A DNA stretch of 64,000 nt from an uncultured Burkholderiales bacterium (GTDB lineage: Bacteria; Pseudomonadota; Gammaproteobacteria; Burkholderiales; Burkholderiaceae). Each line of letters begins with the position of its first letter. Positions within the stretch are counted from its first letter, which is position 1. The stretch is taken from NCBI GenBank assembly GCA_946480465.1, contig CAMLJY010000031.1, positions 4,756 to 68,755 of the forward strand, read 5' to 3'. This document shows positions 1 through 8,513 of the stretch, one piece after another. The position numbers and the translations under genes were made by a program. Under the pieces are notes generated by a model, which was not told where the DNA came from, searched no databases, and saw only the letters and a list, made by a program, of their open reading frames with translations.

Positions 1-787
1 GGATGGCGGGCAGCCCCGGCGGCGCCTCGGCCAGCTGCAGCAGGCTGTAGTCGAGGCTGGCGCCGGTGAACTTGCGGCCCAGCACCGCCTTCACCTTGTA
101 GAAGCGGGGCGCGTAGCCGGGCGGGCGGCTGCCGTCGGCCAGGGTCTGGTAGTCGAACACCACCGAGCCGCTCAGCGCCTCGTCGGTCGTGTCGTGGCAG
201 TGGCCGGCGGTGACGACCTTGTCGCTGTCGACCAGCGTCACCGAGCAGGTCGACACATGGTCGCCGTGCACCATCACCACCATGCCCACGCTGCGCGCCA
301 CGCGGGCGCGCACGTCGGTGGCATCGGCCACCTGGGCGATGTTTTCCCAGTTGGGCGGCTCGGTGCAGTACCAGAACGGGTCGTAGGTGGGCTCGGGGTA
401 GACCGCGTCGCGGTAGAACGGGTCGGAGTTCGAGAAGCTGGCGTGGCCCGGCTCGCCGGCATGGCGTTCGCCGCGGCCGTAGCGGTCCAGCTGCACGCTG
501 CCCACCGCGGCCCCGGCCTGCACGTAGGTGATCTGCACGCCGGCCGGGAAGGCATAGACGTCGATCGGCCGCGTCCAGAAGGCCGGGCCGTCGGCTGCGG
601 TGAACACGTCGGTGCCGTAGCCCAGCTCCACGCGCAGGCTGTCGCCGGGCTTGAAGTCGGGATTCTGGAAATGCAGGATCAGCATCTTGGTGCCGCCCGG
701 CGCGGCCGGTGGGTTGAAGACCGTGCTGCCGGGGCCGATGGCCAGCGCGGGGCTGAGCACCTGGACGGTGCCGGTGATGTGGGACAT
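1..787 (-). CDS. Trypsin-like (S1) serine protease, C-terminal part outside the window
   Basis: I translated this frame from the ATG at 787; it stays open to the window edge, giving 262 residues without the end. Residues 193-197 read TAGHC, the catalytic-His motif of trypsin-like proteases (His196), and an LDYSLL segment at 245-250 fits the catalytic Asp (Asp246). The GDSGG serine block should lie beyond the edge and is not seen. About 160 residues precede the protease core and match no domain I know; they contain WYC and CSV cysteines that could form disulfides. There is no obvious signal peptide. The gene lies 23 bp after the vWA gene on the same strand, so the two are probably co-transcribed. 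Family call is firm, substrate unknown. Confidence 0.8.
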   Translation of the reverse strand, partial: MSHITGTVQVLSPALAIGPGSTVFNPPAAPGGTKMLILHFQNPDFKPGDSLRVELGYGTDVFTAADGPAFWTRPIDVYAFPAGVQITYVQAGAAVGSVQLDRYGRGERHAGEPGHASFSNSDPFYRDAVYPEPTYDPFWYCTEPPNWENIAQVADATDVRARVARSVGMVVMVHGDHVSTCSVTLVDSDKVVTAGHCHDTTDEALSGSVVFDYQTLADGSRPPGYAPRFYKVKAVLGRKFTGASLDYSLLQLAEAPPGLPAI

Positions 788-810
788 GGTGGCTTCCCCT
801 TTCGCTTCGT

Positions 811-2565
811 TCAGGCGGCCCGCGTGGGCGTGATCGGCTGCACCTCGATCGACACGCCGCCGCCGGGCTCCAGCCCGCTGCTGGTGTAGACCGCGGTCAC
901 CACCAGCTCGGCGCTGCAGGTGATCTCGACGAAGCCGATGCTCAGTGCCTCGGTGGTCCCGCCCGGGGCGCCGAATAACAGTTCATGGACGCGGCAGCAG
1001 TCGTCCATGGTGGCGCTGTGCGGCGGCAGCACGATGCGGTCCTCGGCCCGAGGGGCGGCCGCGCGCGGCTCGCGGCCCGGCGCCGCGCCGGCCAGCACCA
1101 CCGGGATGAAGCGCTTGCGCACGCGCACCTCCTTGGCACCGGCGTTGAGCAGGTTGATCTCCGTTGCGTAGCGGCCGGGCCGCACCGGGCTGCACTGGCA
1201 ATCGCAGGCCGGCTGCGTGCCGCAGACGAACTTCACCGCGTAGACGAAGTCGCGTGGCGCGCAGGGCGGCACGGTGATCTGCACCCGCTTGGCGGCCACG
1301 ACGGTGCCGTCGGCCACCACGTCGATGCTGCCGTTGACCACCTGGGGCTCGGGCTTGCACGGAATGCCGCGGAAGCGCACCTCGAACTTCAGCGTGTGCT
1401 CGGTGTCGCTCGCCAGCGGCCCGTAGCCGCTGGCCGGCGTGATCGAGGCGACGAAGGGCGCGATGGGGGGCGTGGGCACCAGCTTCAGGTTCTTGATCGC
1501 GCCGACCGCGCCGGTGACCAGCTTGACGATGGTGTCGGCGATGTTGCCGGGGTTGATGCCGGTGACGAAGGCGCCGCCGGTGGCCGCGGCGATGCGCGTG
1601 GCCTGGCCCGCCAGGCCGCCCGGCGCGCCGCAGGGGCCGGTGTAGTCGGTGGCGCCGGTCTTCGGGTCCTCGTCCAGCCCCGGGGTGGCGGTGGAGATGG
1701 CCAGCACCACGATGCCTTCGGACGCCAGCTTCGCCGTCACGCTGGCCTCGGTGATGGCCACGGGGTCGCCGGAGACGGCCGGGCACACCGGGTCGTGCGC
1801 GGCGGCGTCGCCGAACCACACCAGGATGCGCTTGGCCCCCGCGCGCCAGCCGATCGGTCCGCCCGGCGGCGTGGCCAGCCGGTCGAGCGCGAAGAACGCG
1901 CCTTCGGGCAGGTCGGCGCCGCCGCTGGCCGACCAGGCGCCGATCGCGGCCGCCACCGTGGCCACCGTGGCCGTCGGGCTGGCCTGGTGCTGGAAGCAAT
2001 AGGGATCGCCGGAGCGGAAGTCCTTGTAGTTGCCGACGCCGCAGGCCAGGTCCACGCCCAGCGCGTTCAGCGCGGCCAGCACGTTGTTGGCGCCGGCCTG
2101 CACGGCGGCCAGGATGCTGCCCATCGAGCCGGTGGTGTCGGCCAGGAAGTACACGTCCGCCTTGGCCACGCCGGCGCTCTTGGGCACGGTGACGACCAGC
2201 GTCTCGTCCAGCGTGTCGGCCGGCTCGAGCACCAGCGTGTTGCTGTCCGGCGCAATGGTGATGGCCGCGGCCAGTGGTGCAGGCATCGGTGCGGGCATCG
2301 GTGCGGGCGCCGGCGCGGGGTGCGCATGGTCCGCGGGCATCGGCTCGCTCGGCCGGGGGCCGGCGCTTGCCCGGCCCTCGGCGTCGACGATCACCTCGTG
2401 CGAGGCGGCATTGGGCTCCGCCGCGCTGGCCAGCCGGAACCAGCGCGCCGGCGGGCCGCCGCCGGGGTCCGCCACCGGCGCCTGGTCCAGCACCAGCGCA
2501 TCCCGCCACCCGTGCGCCTTGGCCACCCAGGCCCGCGCCGCGTCGATTGCCGATTGGCGTGCCAT
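811..2565 (-). CDS. Integrin-like von Willebrand factor A (vWA) domain protein
   Basis: The protein has 584 residues. A Pro/Ala/Met-rich linker near residues 80-98 precedes a vWA domain whose MIDAS reads DTTGSMGS, the Asp-x-Thr/Ser-x-Ser metal site of integrin-beta-like vWA folds. The region after it (GVGNYKDF, then VWFGDAAAHD) also fits that fold. The last 200 residues hold many cysteines (CGTQPACDCQC, DDCCRV) and look like an extracellular beta-rich module, yet no signal peptide is visible. vWA domains bind protein partners through a divalent metal; here the natural partner candidate is the protease encoded 23 bp downstream. The start ATG at 2565 follows an AAGGAAAG sequence. Role unknown; adhesion, assembly scaffold or conflict function are all possible. 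Confidence 0.8.
   Translation of the reverse strand: MARQSAIDAARAWVAKAHGWRDALVLDQAPVADPGGGPPARWFRLASAAEPNAASHEVIVDAEGRASAGPRPSEPMPADHAHPAPAPAPMPAPMPAPLAAAITIAPDSNTLVLEPADTLDETLVVTVPKSAGVAKADVYFLADTTGSMGSILAAVQAGANNVLAALNALGVDLACGVGNYKDFRSGDPYCFQHQASPTATVATVAAAIGAWSASGGADLPEGAFFALDRLATPPGGPIGWRAGAKRILVWFGDAAAHDPVCPAVSGDPVAITEASVTAKLASEGIVVLAISTATPGLDEDPKTGATDYTGPCGAPGGLAGQATRIAAATGGAFVTGINPGNIADTIVKLVTGAVGAIKNLKLVPTPPIAPFVASITPASGYGPLASDTEHTLKFEVRFRGIPCKPEPQVVNGSIDVVADGTVVAAKRVQITVPPCAPRDFVYAVKFVCGTQPACDCQCSPVRPGRYATEINLLNAGAKEVRVRKRFIPVVLAGAAPGREPRAAAPRAEDRIVLPPHSATMDDCCRVHELLFGAPGGTTEALSIGFVEITCSAELVVTAVYTSSGLEPGGGVSIEVQPITPTRAA
2276..2311. repeat. 12-bp tandem repeat inside the vWA gene
   Basis: Three near-identical 12-bp units with consensus GGTGCGGGCATC, with a weaker fourth unit to 2323. 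On the coding strand they give the PMPA repeat of the linker before the vWA domain. Being a multiple of three, changes in copy number would keep the frame. Confidence 0.8.
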
Positions 2566-2789
2566 CGCTCTTTCCTTCCGAAGCTCCGGGCGCCGGGCGG
2601 CACCCGTGATGAATCCAGCTTACGGAGCGGCGGCCAAAGCCGGATCCCCCGCCTGGTGGAAGTGGGCTTGCCGCGTCCACAAACCGTTAGACGGATGCCG
2701 CGGGCTGCGGCCTGGCGCGGCAAGTGGCTCCTGCGATGCTTGCCCTCCTAGAATTTCGAAGGAACCACTCGGGGCGAACGGAGGCGGGG

Positions 2790-4289
2790 ATGGGTGCATC
2801 GGCACTGTCGGACTGGTTGCTGCAGCGCCTGGACCGCGACGCGGCGCAGCCCGCGTACCGGCAGCTGCATGCGCTGCTGCTGCAGGCGGTGCTGCAGGGC
2901 CAGCTGGCGGCCGGCACCAAGCTGCCGTCCAGCCGGCTGCTGGCGCAGGAACTGGGGCTGGCGCGCAACACGGTGATCGAGGTCTACGAGCACCTGGCGG
3001 CGCAGGGCTGCCTGCAGACGCGCCATGGCAGCGGCACCTACGTGGCCGACCTGTCGGCCGAACGCATGCTGGACGTGCCGGCCGCCGCACGGTCCAAGCC
3101 GGCGCCGCGGCCGGCCAGCGCGGGGCCGGCGTCGCTGTCGCGCCGCGGGCGGCTGCTGCTGGCGGGCGCGGGCGTCTCGGCGCGGCAATGGGGCGCCTTC
3201 ATGCCCGGCGTGCCCGACGTCGAGGAGTTCCCGGCCCGCCTGTGGAGCCGCCTGCACGCGCGCCACTGGCGCCGCGCGCCGGCCGAGCGCCTGAGCTACG
3301 CGCCCGCCGGCGGCCTGCCCGCGCTGCGCCAGGCGCTGGCCGAGCATTTGCGCAGCACGCGCTCGGTGCAGTGCGAGGCGGAGCAGGTCATCGTCACCAG
3401 CGGCAGCCACCAGGCGGTGGACCTGGCGGCGCGCCTGCTGGCCGACGCCGGCGACCATGCCTGGCTGGAAGACCCCTGCTACTGGGGCCTGCGCAGCACG
3501 CTGCAGACCCTGGGCCTGCAGCTGCATGCGGTGCCGGTGGATGCGGAAGGCCTGCGCTGGTTCGGCGGCCGCCGGCAGCGGCCGGTGCCGCGGCTGGTGC
3601 TGGCCACGCCCTCGCACCAGTACCCGCTGGGCATGGTGATGAGCGTGGCGCGCCGGCAGGCGCTGCTGGAGTTCTGCCGGCGCCACGGCAGCTGGATCAT
3701 CGAGGACGACTACGACAGCGAGTTCCGCTACGGCACGCGGCCCATCGCCTCGCTGCAGGGCCTGGACGCGGCCGAGCGCGTGGTCTACGTCGGCAGCTTC
3801 AGCAAGACGCTGTTCCCCGGCCTGCGCGTGGGCTACCTGGTGGCGCCGCGCGGTCTGGCGCCGGCCTTCGCGCAGGCCTCGGCCGAGCTGTACCGCGAGG
3901 GCCAGCTGCAGCAGCAGGCGGTGCTGGCCGACTTCATCGCCGAGGGCCACCTGGGCGCCCACATCCGCCGCATGCGCAAGCTGTACGCCGCGCGCCGGCA
4001 GTGCCTGCTGGAAGCCATCCACGCGCGCTTCGGCCAGGCGCTGCCGGTCTCCGGCGACAACGCCGGCCTGCACCTGGTGCTGCACCTGCCCGCGCGCTGC
4101 GACGACGTGGCGCTGACGGAGGGCGCGCTGGCCGCCGGCGTCGCGGTGCGGCCGCTGAGCCGCTACCACGCCGATCCGCAGCGTGCGCCGCGCGGGCTGC
4201 TGCTGGGCTACGCCTGCGTGAAGGAGGCGGCCATCGGCCCCGCCTTCGCGACGCTGGCGACGGTGATCGAGCAGCATTCGGATAGCTGA
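2790..4289 (+). CDS. MocR/PdxR-type transcriptional regulator (GntR winged helix fused to aminotransferase fold)
   Basis: The 499-residue protein starts with a GntR-type winged helix (about residues 18-90: PAYRQLHALL, then LPSSRLLAQELGLARNTV), then a linker and a class I aminotransferase fold (about 130-495). The PLP-binding lysine is Lys339 in SFSKTLFPGLRVGY, and the DDYDSEFRY block that holds the pyridine ring is present. MocR regulators sense PLP or amino compounds and often act on a neighbouring or divergent gene; the divergent neighbour here is the vWA gene, a poor metabolic match. I chose ATG 2790, preceded by GGAGG seven bases upstream, over an in-frame GTG at 2724. Target unknown. Confidence 0.9.
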   Translation: MGASALSDWLLQRLDRDAAQPAYRQLHALLLQAVLQGQLAAGTKLPSSRLLAQELGLARNTVIEVYEHLAAQGCLQTRHGSGTYVADLSAERMLDVPAAARSKPAPRPASAGPASLSRRGRLLLAGAGVSARQWGAFMPGVPDVEEFPARLWSRLHARHWRRAPAERLSYAPAGGLPALRQALAEHLRSTRSVQCEAEQVIVTSGSHQAVDLAARLLADAGDHAWLEDPCYWGLRSTLQTLGLQLHAVPVDAEGLRWFGGRRQRPVPRLVLATPSHQYPLGMVMSVARRQALLEFCRRHGSWIIEDDYDSEFRYGTRPIASLQGLDAAERVVYVGSFSKTLFPGLRVGYLVAPRGLAPAFAQASAELYREGQLQQQAVLADFIAEGHLGAHIRRMRKLYAARRQCLLEAIHARFGQALPVSGDNAGLHLVLHLPARCDDVALTEGALAAGVAVRPLSRYHADPQRAPRGLLLGYACVKEAAIGPAFATLATVIEQHSDS

Positions 4290-4343
4290 TGAAAGACGCG
4301 GCCATGGCGGGGCGCACCGGCTCATCCGCGATACTGCCGGGCC

Positions 4344-4721
4344 ATGAGCGCCGCCGCCCCCGATCCGGAAGTCCACATCGCCTGCCTGTGCGCGGCCTGG
4401 TGCCGCGTCTGCGAGTCCTACGCCGCGGTGTTCGACGAGGTGAGGCGCGGCTGGACCGGCCCGGGTCCGCGCACCGCCTGGCACTGGATCGACATCGAGG
4501 ACGAGAGCGAGCGCGTCGGCGACCTGGACATCGAGACCTTTCCGATGCTGCTGGTGGCCGATGCTTCGGCGGTGCGCTTCGCCGGGCCGGTGGCGCCGGA
4601 CGCCGGCACGCTGCGCCGGCTGCTGCGGGCGCTGCTGGACCCGGCCGCGGCCCCGCCGCGCTGGCCCGCGGTGCCGGAGGCGGTGGCCGTGCTGGGGCGG
4701 CGGCTGTGCAGCGGCGGATAG
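4344..4721 (+). CDS. Thioredoxin-like protein with WCRVC active site
   Basis: A 125-residue protein with the thioredoxin-type redox motif WCRVC (Cys20, Cys23) and a cis-proline (Pro67 in ETFPMLL), which together define a thioredoxin fold. It has no signal peptide or membrane segment, so a cytoplasmic thiol-disulfide role is likely. It begins 54 bp after the MocR gene on the same strand and may share its transcript. The dipeptide between the cysteines (Arg-Val) is not that of thioredoxin (Gly-Pro), so it is a divergent member. A partner cannot be named. Confidence 0.75.
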   Translation: MSAAAPDPEVHIACLCAAWCRVCESYAAVFDEVRRGWTGPGPRTAWHWIDIEDESERVGDLDIETFPMLLVADASAVRFAGPVAPDAGTLRRLLRALLDPAAAPPRWPAVPEAVAVLGRRLCSGG

Positions 4722-4749
4722 CGCACGAAAGACGCGTCCTTCGGAGACG

Positions 4750-5583
4750 TCAGCGCGCCCAGCCCAGCGCCGCCAGCAGCACGCAGGCCAGCGCGTAGCC
4801 GGCGGCGATCGCCGCCATCCAGCGCCAGCCGAGGCCGCGCCGCGCCAGCCAGGCACCGGCCAGCGGCAGCACCTGCGCCGCATGCAGGCCGAGGAAATGC
4901 GCAGGCCGCAGGTCCTGGGCCAGGTGCCAGCCCAGCAGCGGCAGGCCCGGCGTGCTCGCCGGCATCTGCTCGGACAGGGCCAGGCCCACGCCGCCGCCCA
5001 GCACGAAGGCCAGCACCAGCCCGGCGATGACGCCCAGCCGCAGCACCAGCGGGCGTCGCCGGTCGGGTGAACGCCACAGCAGCCAGGCCAGCAGCGGCTG
5101 GCTGGCCGTCAGCAGCAGGGCGCCGAGGCCCATCAGCGTGTACATCGTGGCGTGCAGCGGGTCGCCCACGTTGTAGTGCGAGCCCTGGCCGAGCGCCGCC
5201 TGCAGCGTGATGTAGCCGATCTCGAAGCCGCCGGCGCCGATGACCAGCGCCACCACGGCAGTGACGCCGCGGCCGCGCCGCCGCGCCGGCGGCAGGTGGC
5301 CGATGAACCAGGCCGCCGTCCATGCCAGCAGCGCGACGGACAGCATGAACTTCAGCGGCTTGATCCAGACGCTGGCGCCGCGCAGCACGCGATCGTCGAG
5401 GCCCCAGGCGATGGCCGTGGGCAGCATCGCGGCCAGCAGCAGCATGCCGAAGAGGGCCAGTGCGTGCTGACGCCTGAACAGCTCGGCCAGGATGGCAGCG
5501 ACGGGCTGCGAGGGGCCTGCGGTGCGCGGGCGGGCGGGGCGTGCCGGGTGGCCGGGCCCGTCCAGGGGCAGGGTGGGGTGCAT
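4750..5583 (-). CDS. Multi-pass inner-membrane protein of unknown function
   Basis: A 277-residue protein with about seven hydrophobic segments (starting near LALFGMLLLAAML, then KFMLSVALLAWTAAWF, VVALVIGAGGFEIGYI and others). It resembles conserved hypothetical membrane proteins; I recognise no transport or enzyme motif. Conserved-looking polar groups inside the membrane part are YNVGDPLHATMY and DLRPAHFLGLHAAQ, with histidines that could bind metal or haem. The start ATG 5583 has AAGGAG seven bases upstream. It is divergent from the TetR gene at 5703, with palindromes between them, so TetR control is the natural inference. Confidence 0.65.
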   Translation of the reverse strand: MHPTLPLDGPGHPARPARPRTAGPSQPVAAILAELFRRQHALALFGMLLLAAMLPTAIAWGLDDRVLRGASVWIKPLKFMLSVALLAWTAAWFIGHLPPARRRGRGVTAVVALVIGAGGFEIGYITLQAALGQGSHYNVGDPLHATMYTLMGLGALLLTASQPLLAWLLWRSPDRRRPLVLRLGVIAGLVLAFVLGGGVGLALSEQMPASTPGLPLLGWHLAQDLRPAHFLGLHAAQVLPLAGAWLARRGLGWRWMAAIAAGYALACVLLAALGWAR

Positions 5584-5663
5584 GTCGGCTCCTTCGGGAT
5601 GGGGCGTGGTGGGACGGCGCACAGCGCCCGCGCGACCGGCGGGTTGCGTGCGGTGGTTTGATT

Positions 5664-5715
5664 TGAACAGTGTTCAGACGCATTCTGGCTAGAATTTGAA
5701 CGATGTCAAGTTCAA
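5664..5715. promoter_or_regulatory. Two candidate TetR operators between divergent genes
   Basis: A perfect 13-bp palindrome TGAACAGTGTTCA lies at 5664-5676. A second inverted repeat, TTGAAC-N8-GTTCAA, lies at 5696-5715 and spans the TetR start codon at 5703. Both share the TTGAAC half-site. The position between a TetR gene and its divergent neighbour is typical of autoregulated TetR operators. Binding is inferred, not shown. Confidence 0.65.
5690..5703 (+). promoter_or_regulatory. Possible -10 element giving a leaderless TetR mRNA
   Basis: TAGAAT at 5690-5695 is one base from the consensus -10. Transcription would start about seven bases later, at or next to the A of the TetR ATG (5703). 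No ribosome binding site exists between. The -35 region would overlap the palindrome at 5664-5676, which fits repression. Confidence 0.4.
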
Positions 5716-6446
5716 CCCGCTCCAGCTACCACCACGGCACCCTGCGCCAGGCGCTGATCGACGCCACCGAATCACTGCTGGCCGAGCGCGGCCTGGATGG
5801 CTTCTCGCTGCGCGAAGTGGCGCGCCGCTCCGGCGTGTCGCCCGCGGCGCCGGCCCACCACTTCGGCGATGCGCAGGGGCTGCTGACGGCCGTCGCGACG
5901 CTGGCCTTCGACGGCCTGACCGAGGCGCTGCAGGCCGGCAACGCCCGGGGCGGCGACGACCCCGTGGCCCGCCTGCGCGAGCAGGGCGTGGGCTACGTCG
6001 GCTTCGCGCTGCGGTTTCCCGGCCGATTCCGCTTGATGTTCGGTCCCTGCGACCGCGAGGACGAAGGCCTGTCGCGCAGCGCCCGGGCCGCGTTCGAGGT
6101 GCTGGAGAACGGCGTGCGCGCGCTGTGCGGCGTCGCGCCCGGCCAGCCGCTGGACCCGGCGCAGACGGCGGCGCTGCTGTCGATCTGGTCCGTGGTGCAC
6201 GGCTTCGCGCACCTGCTGATCGGCGGCCAGCTCGACCAGCCCGCCGGCAGCGCGGGCCGGCAGGCCTTCGCGGCGGCCATGGTGGGGCCGATGCTGCAGC
6301 TGCAGCTCGATGGCCTGCTGCATGCATTGCAGGCCGGCACCTCGGTGAAGCCGCCGCCGGCGCGCCAGCCGCCAGCGGCACGCCGGCAGCCATCGGCTCT
6401 CCGGCCCGCGCCGGCGCGCAAGCAGCCAACGAAGCCGCGCCGCTGA
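5703..6446 (+). CDS. TetR/AcrR family transcriptional regulator
   Basis: The 247-residue protein has an N-terminal TetR helix-turn-helix (residues about 8-60: YHHGTLRQALI, then LREVARRSGVSPAAPAHHFGD). This YHHG-type start with a short C-terminal ligand domain resembles the WHG subgroup of TetR regulators. The last 35 residues are a Pro/Ala/Arg-rich tail (PPPARQPP and on), probably unstructured. It likely represses itself and the divergent membrane gene through the palindromes in the intergenic region. The ligand is unknown. The start has no visible Shine-Dalgarno sequence; see the -10 element just upstream. Confidence 0.9.
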   Translation: MSSSTRSSYHHGTLRQALIDATESLLAERGLDGFSLREVARRSGVSPAAPAHHFGDAQGLLTAVATLAFDGLTEALQAGNARGGDDPVARLREQGVGYVGFALRFPGRFRLMFGPCDREDEGLSRSARAAFEVLENGVRALCGVAPGQPLDPAQTAALLSIWSVVHGFAHLLIGGQLDQPAGSAGRQAFAAAMVGPMLQLQLDGLLHALQAGTSVKPPPARQPPAARRQPSALRPAPARKQPTKPRR

Positions 6447-6539
6447 GCGCGCCTGCGCCGCGCCCGGCGGTGGCGCGGGTTGCGGCGGGCTCGTTCATTG
6501 CCGGGCAGGGTGGTCGCCACGCTTGCCCGAGGAACCAGC

Positions 6540-7694
6540 ATGCTCGCCATGGACTATCGCGGCCCGTACCGGGTCAGGGTCTCCCAGAAGCCGGAGCCGG
6601 AGATCGAGCACCCCGGGGACGCCATCGTGCAGGTGACCCGGTCCTGCATCTGCGGTTCGGACCTGCACCTGTACCACGGCCTGGTGCCCGATACGCGGGT
6701 GGGCAGCACCTTCGGCCATGAGTTCGTCGGCCGCGTGGTCGAGACCGGCCCCGGCGTGAAGCGCCTGAAGGTGGGCGACGACGTGCTGGTGCCCTTCAAC
6801 ATCTTCTGCGGCAGCTGCTTCTTCTGCCAGCGCGAGCTGTACAGCAACTGCCACGCCACCAACCCCGAGGCCACCGCGCTCGGCGGCATCTACGGCTACA
6901 GCCACACCACCGGTGGCTATGCCGGCGGGCAGGCGCAGTACGTGCGCGTGCCGATGGCCGACGTCGGCCCCACGGTGATCCCGCCCGAGCTGTCGCTGGA
7001 CGATGCGGTGCTGCTGACCGATGCCTGCCCCACGGGCTACCAGGCGGCCGAGATGGGTGACATCGACGAGGGCGACACCGTGGTGGTGTTCGGGGCCGGG
7101 CCGGTGGGCATCTTTGCCGCAAAGTCAGCCTGGCTGCTGGGTGCGGGCCGGGTCATCGTGGTCGACGGGGTCGACTACCGGCTCGACTTCGTCGCCCGCT
7201 ATGCGCAGTGCGAGACGCTGGACTTCCGCCGCGTGCGGGACATGGCGGTGCACCTGAAAGGCCTGACCGACGGCCTCGGGCCCGACGTCTGCATCGACGC
7301 GGTGGGCGCCGAGGCGGCGGGCAACTTCATGCAGCGCCTGACCGGCGTGAAACTGAAGCTGCAGGGCGGCGCCGCCACCGTGCTGCACTGGTGCATCAAC
7401 AGCGTGCGCAAGGGCGGGCGCGTGTCCATCGTCGGCGTCTACGGCCCCACCTTCAACGCGGTGCCGATCGGCAACGCGATCAACAAGGGACTGACGCTGC
7501 GCATGAACCAGGCCAGCGTGAAGCGCCACCTGCCGCGGCTGATCGAGCACATCCAGGCCGGGCGGCTGAAGCCGGGCGAGATCATCACCCACCGCATGCC
7601 CCTGGAAGAGGTGGCCGACGCGTACCACCTGTTCTCCAGCAAGCTGGACCACTGCATCAAGACGGTGCTGATCCCGCCGGGTATCGCGCACTGA
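6540..7694 (+). CDS. Zinc-dependent alcohol dehydrogenase family oxidoreductase
   Basis: A 384-residue medium-chain dehydrogenase. Catalytic zinc ligands Cys38 (CICGSD) and His60-Glu61 (GHEF) and all four structural-zinc cysteines (Cys90, 93, 96, 104) are present. The Rossmann motif GAGPVG is at 185-190, followed by an acidic residue in VIVVDGVDYR, which favours NAD. The inserted segment around residues 110-125 (GGIYGYSHTTGGYAGGQ) is typical of the formaldehyde-dismutase/threonine-dehydrogenase-like branch often labelled glutathione-independent formaldehyde dehydrogenase. ATG 6540 follows GAGGAA and is preferred to an upstream in-frame start. Substrate is not determined. Confidence 0.88.
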   Translation: MLAMDYRGPYRVRVSQKPEPEIEHPGDAIVQVTRSCICGSDLHLYHGLVPDTRVGSTFGHEFVGRVVETGPGVKRLKVGDDVLVPFNIFCGSCFFCQRELYSNCHATNPEATALGGIYGYSHTTGGYAGGQAQYVRVPMADVGPTVIPPELSLDDAVLLTDACPTGYQAAEMGDIDEGDTVVVFGAGPVGIFAAKSAWLLGAGRVIVVDGVDYRLDFVARYAQCETLDFRRVRDMAVHLKGLTDGLGPDVCIDAVGAEAAGNFMQRLTGVKLKLQGGAATVLHWCINSVRKGGRVSIVGVYGPTFNAVPIGNAINKGLTLRMNQASVKRHLPRLIEHIQAGRLKPGEIITHRMPLEEVADAYHLFSSKLDHCIKTVLIPPGIAH

Positions 7695-7811
7695 TGGCGC
7701 ACCGTTCGCGCGCTGACCGAGGACTGACCGCGCACGGATCACGTACCGACGGCGCGCGGCGCACCGACCGCAACGAAATCTCCCGACGCACCCCAGGACG
7801 AAAGGCACGCG

Positions 7812-8354
7812 ATGGACACGACGATCAAGGACGAGATGGCGCGGCAGGCGGCCGCCGAACGGCCGGACACGCAGGGGCAATCGCACGCTCACATCGTGGG
7901 TTGGGGGGCGGACCTGGACCCTGCCCAGCGCCCGGCCTACCCGATGGAACGCCGGCCGCCACGGCTGGAGGGCGCCTCCGTGCTGCCGCCGGTGGCGCAG
8001 CGGCACGACGGCCGGGTGCTGCACTCGATCGAGCGGCCGGGACTGACGCCGGTGTTCGGCACCACGCTGCCGCCGCGCGGCGCCAGCGGCCTGATGCGCA
8101 GGCTGGCCTTCCGCTTCAGTGAAAGCGACCTGCGCCATTGGTTGCTGCTGCTGCTGGCGGACCGGGTCGACGTGGTCGAGGGCCTCGCGTCCGACCTGGC
8201 GCACGGCCGCCTGCCGAACCTGTACCGTGAAATGGGCGGCCGCGCGGAACTGCGGCACAACCCGCGCGGCGCGGCGAAGAAGGCGCTGGTGCTGGCCGCG
8301 GCGGCCGGGCTGGCGTACTGGGCCTGGCGGCGTTCGTCCGGCCGGCGGCGCTGA
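7812..8354 (+). CDS. Hypothetical protein with C-terminal membrane anchor
   Basis: A 180-residue protein I cannot assign. The first 100 residues are polar and Pro/Arg-rich. Residues 105-150 look helical (FSESDLRHWLLLLLADRVDVVEG), and a short hydrophobic stretch near the end (ALVLAAAAGLAYWAW) followed by RRSSGRRR suggests a tail anchor with the basic end in the cytoplasm. It starts 117 bp after the alcohol dehydrogenase on the same strand and may follow it in a transcript. Confidence 0.6.
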   Translation: MDTTIKDEMARQAAAERPDTQGQSHAHIVGWGADLDPAQRPAYPMERRPPRLEGASVLPPVAQRHDGRVLHSIERPGLTPVFGTTLPPRGASGLMRRLAFRFSESDLRHWLLLLLADRVDVVEGLASDLAHGRLPNLYREMGGRAELRHNPRGAAKKALVLAAAAGLAYWAWRRSSGRRR

Positions 8355-8450
8355 AAGCTGCGCTGAAAGCCGAGCACGCCAGCGGCACACCCGCCCGGCC
8401 CCTCGTGATGGGCCCGCGCCGGGCCTGGAAGGCACTGGGCGCAGGGCGCG

Positions 8451-8491
8451 GAAAAAGGAAAAGGCCCCGGGGCATGGTGCCGCGGGGCCTT
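8451..8491 (-). terminator. Intrinsic terminator after the Ser/Lys-rich small gene
   Basis: An 8-bp stem AAGGCCCC/GGGGCCTT (8461-8468 with 8484-8491) is followed on the minus strand by a T-rich run, TTCCTTTTTC. It lies 22 bp after the stop of the small gene at 8514. On the plus strand there is no T-run, so it acts for the minus-strand transcript. Confidence 0.75.
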
Positions 8492-8513
8492 CATCAGGCT
8501 GGTGGCCGTGCGT

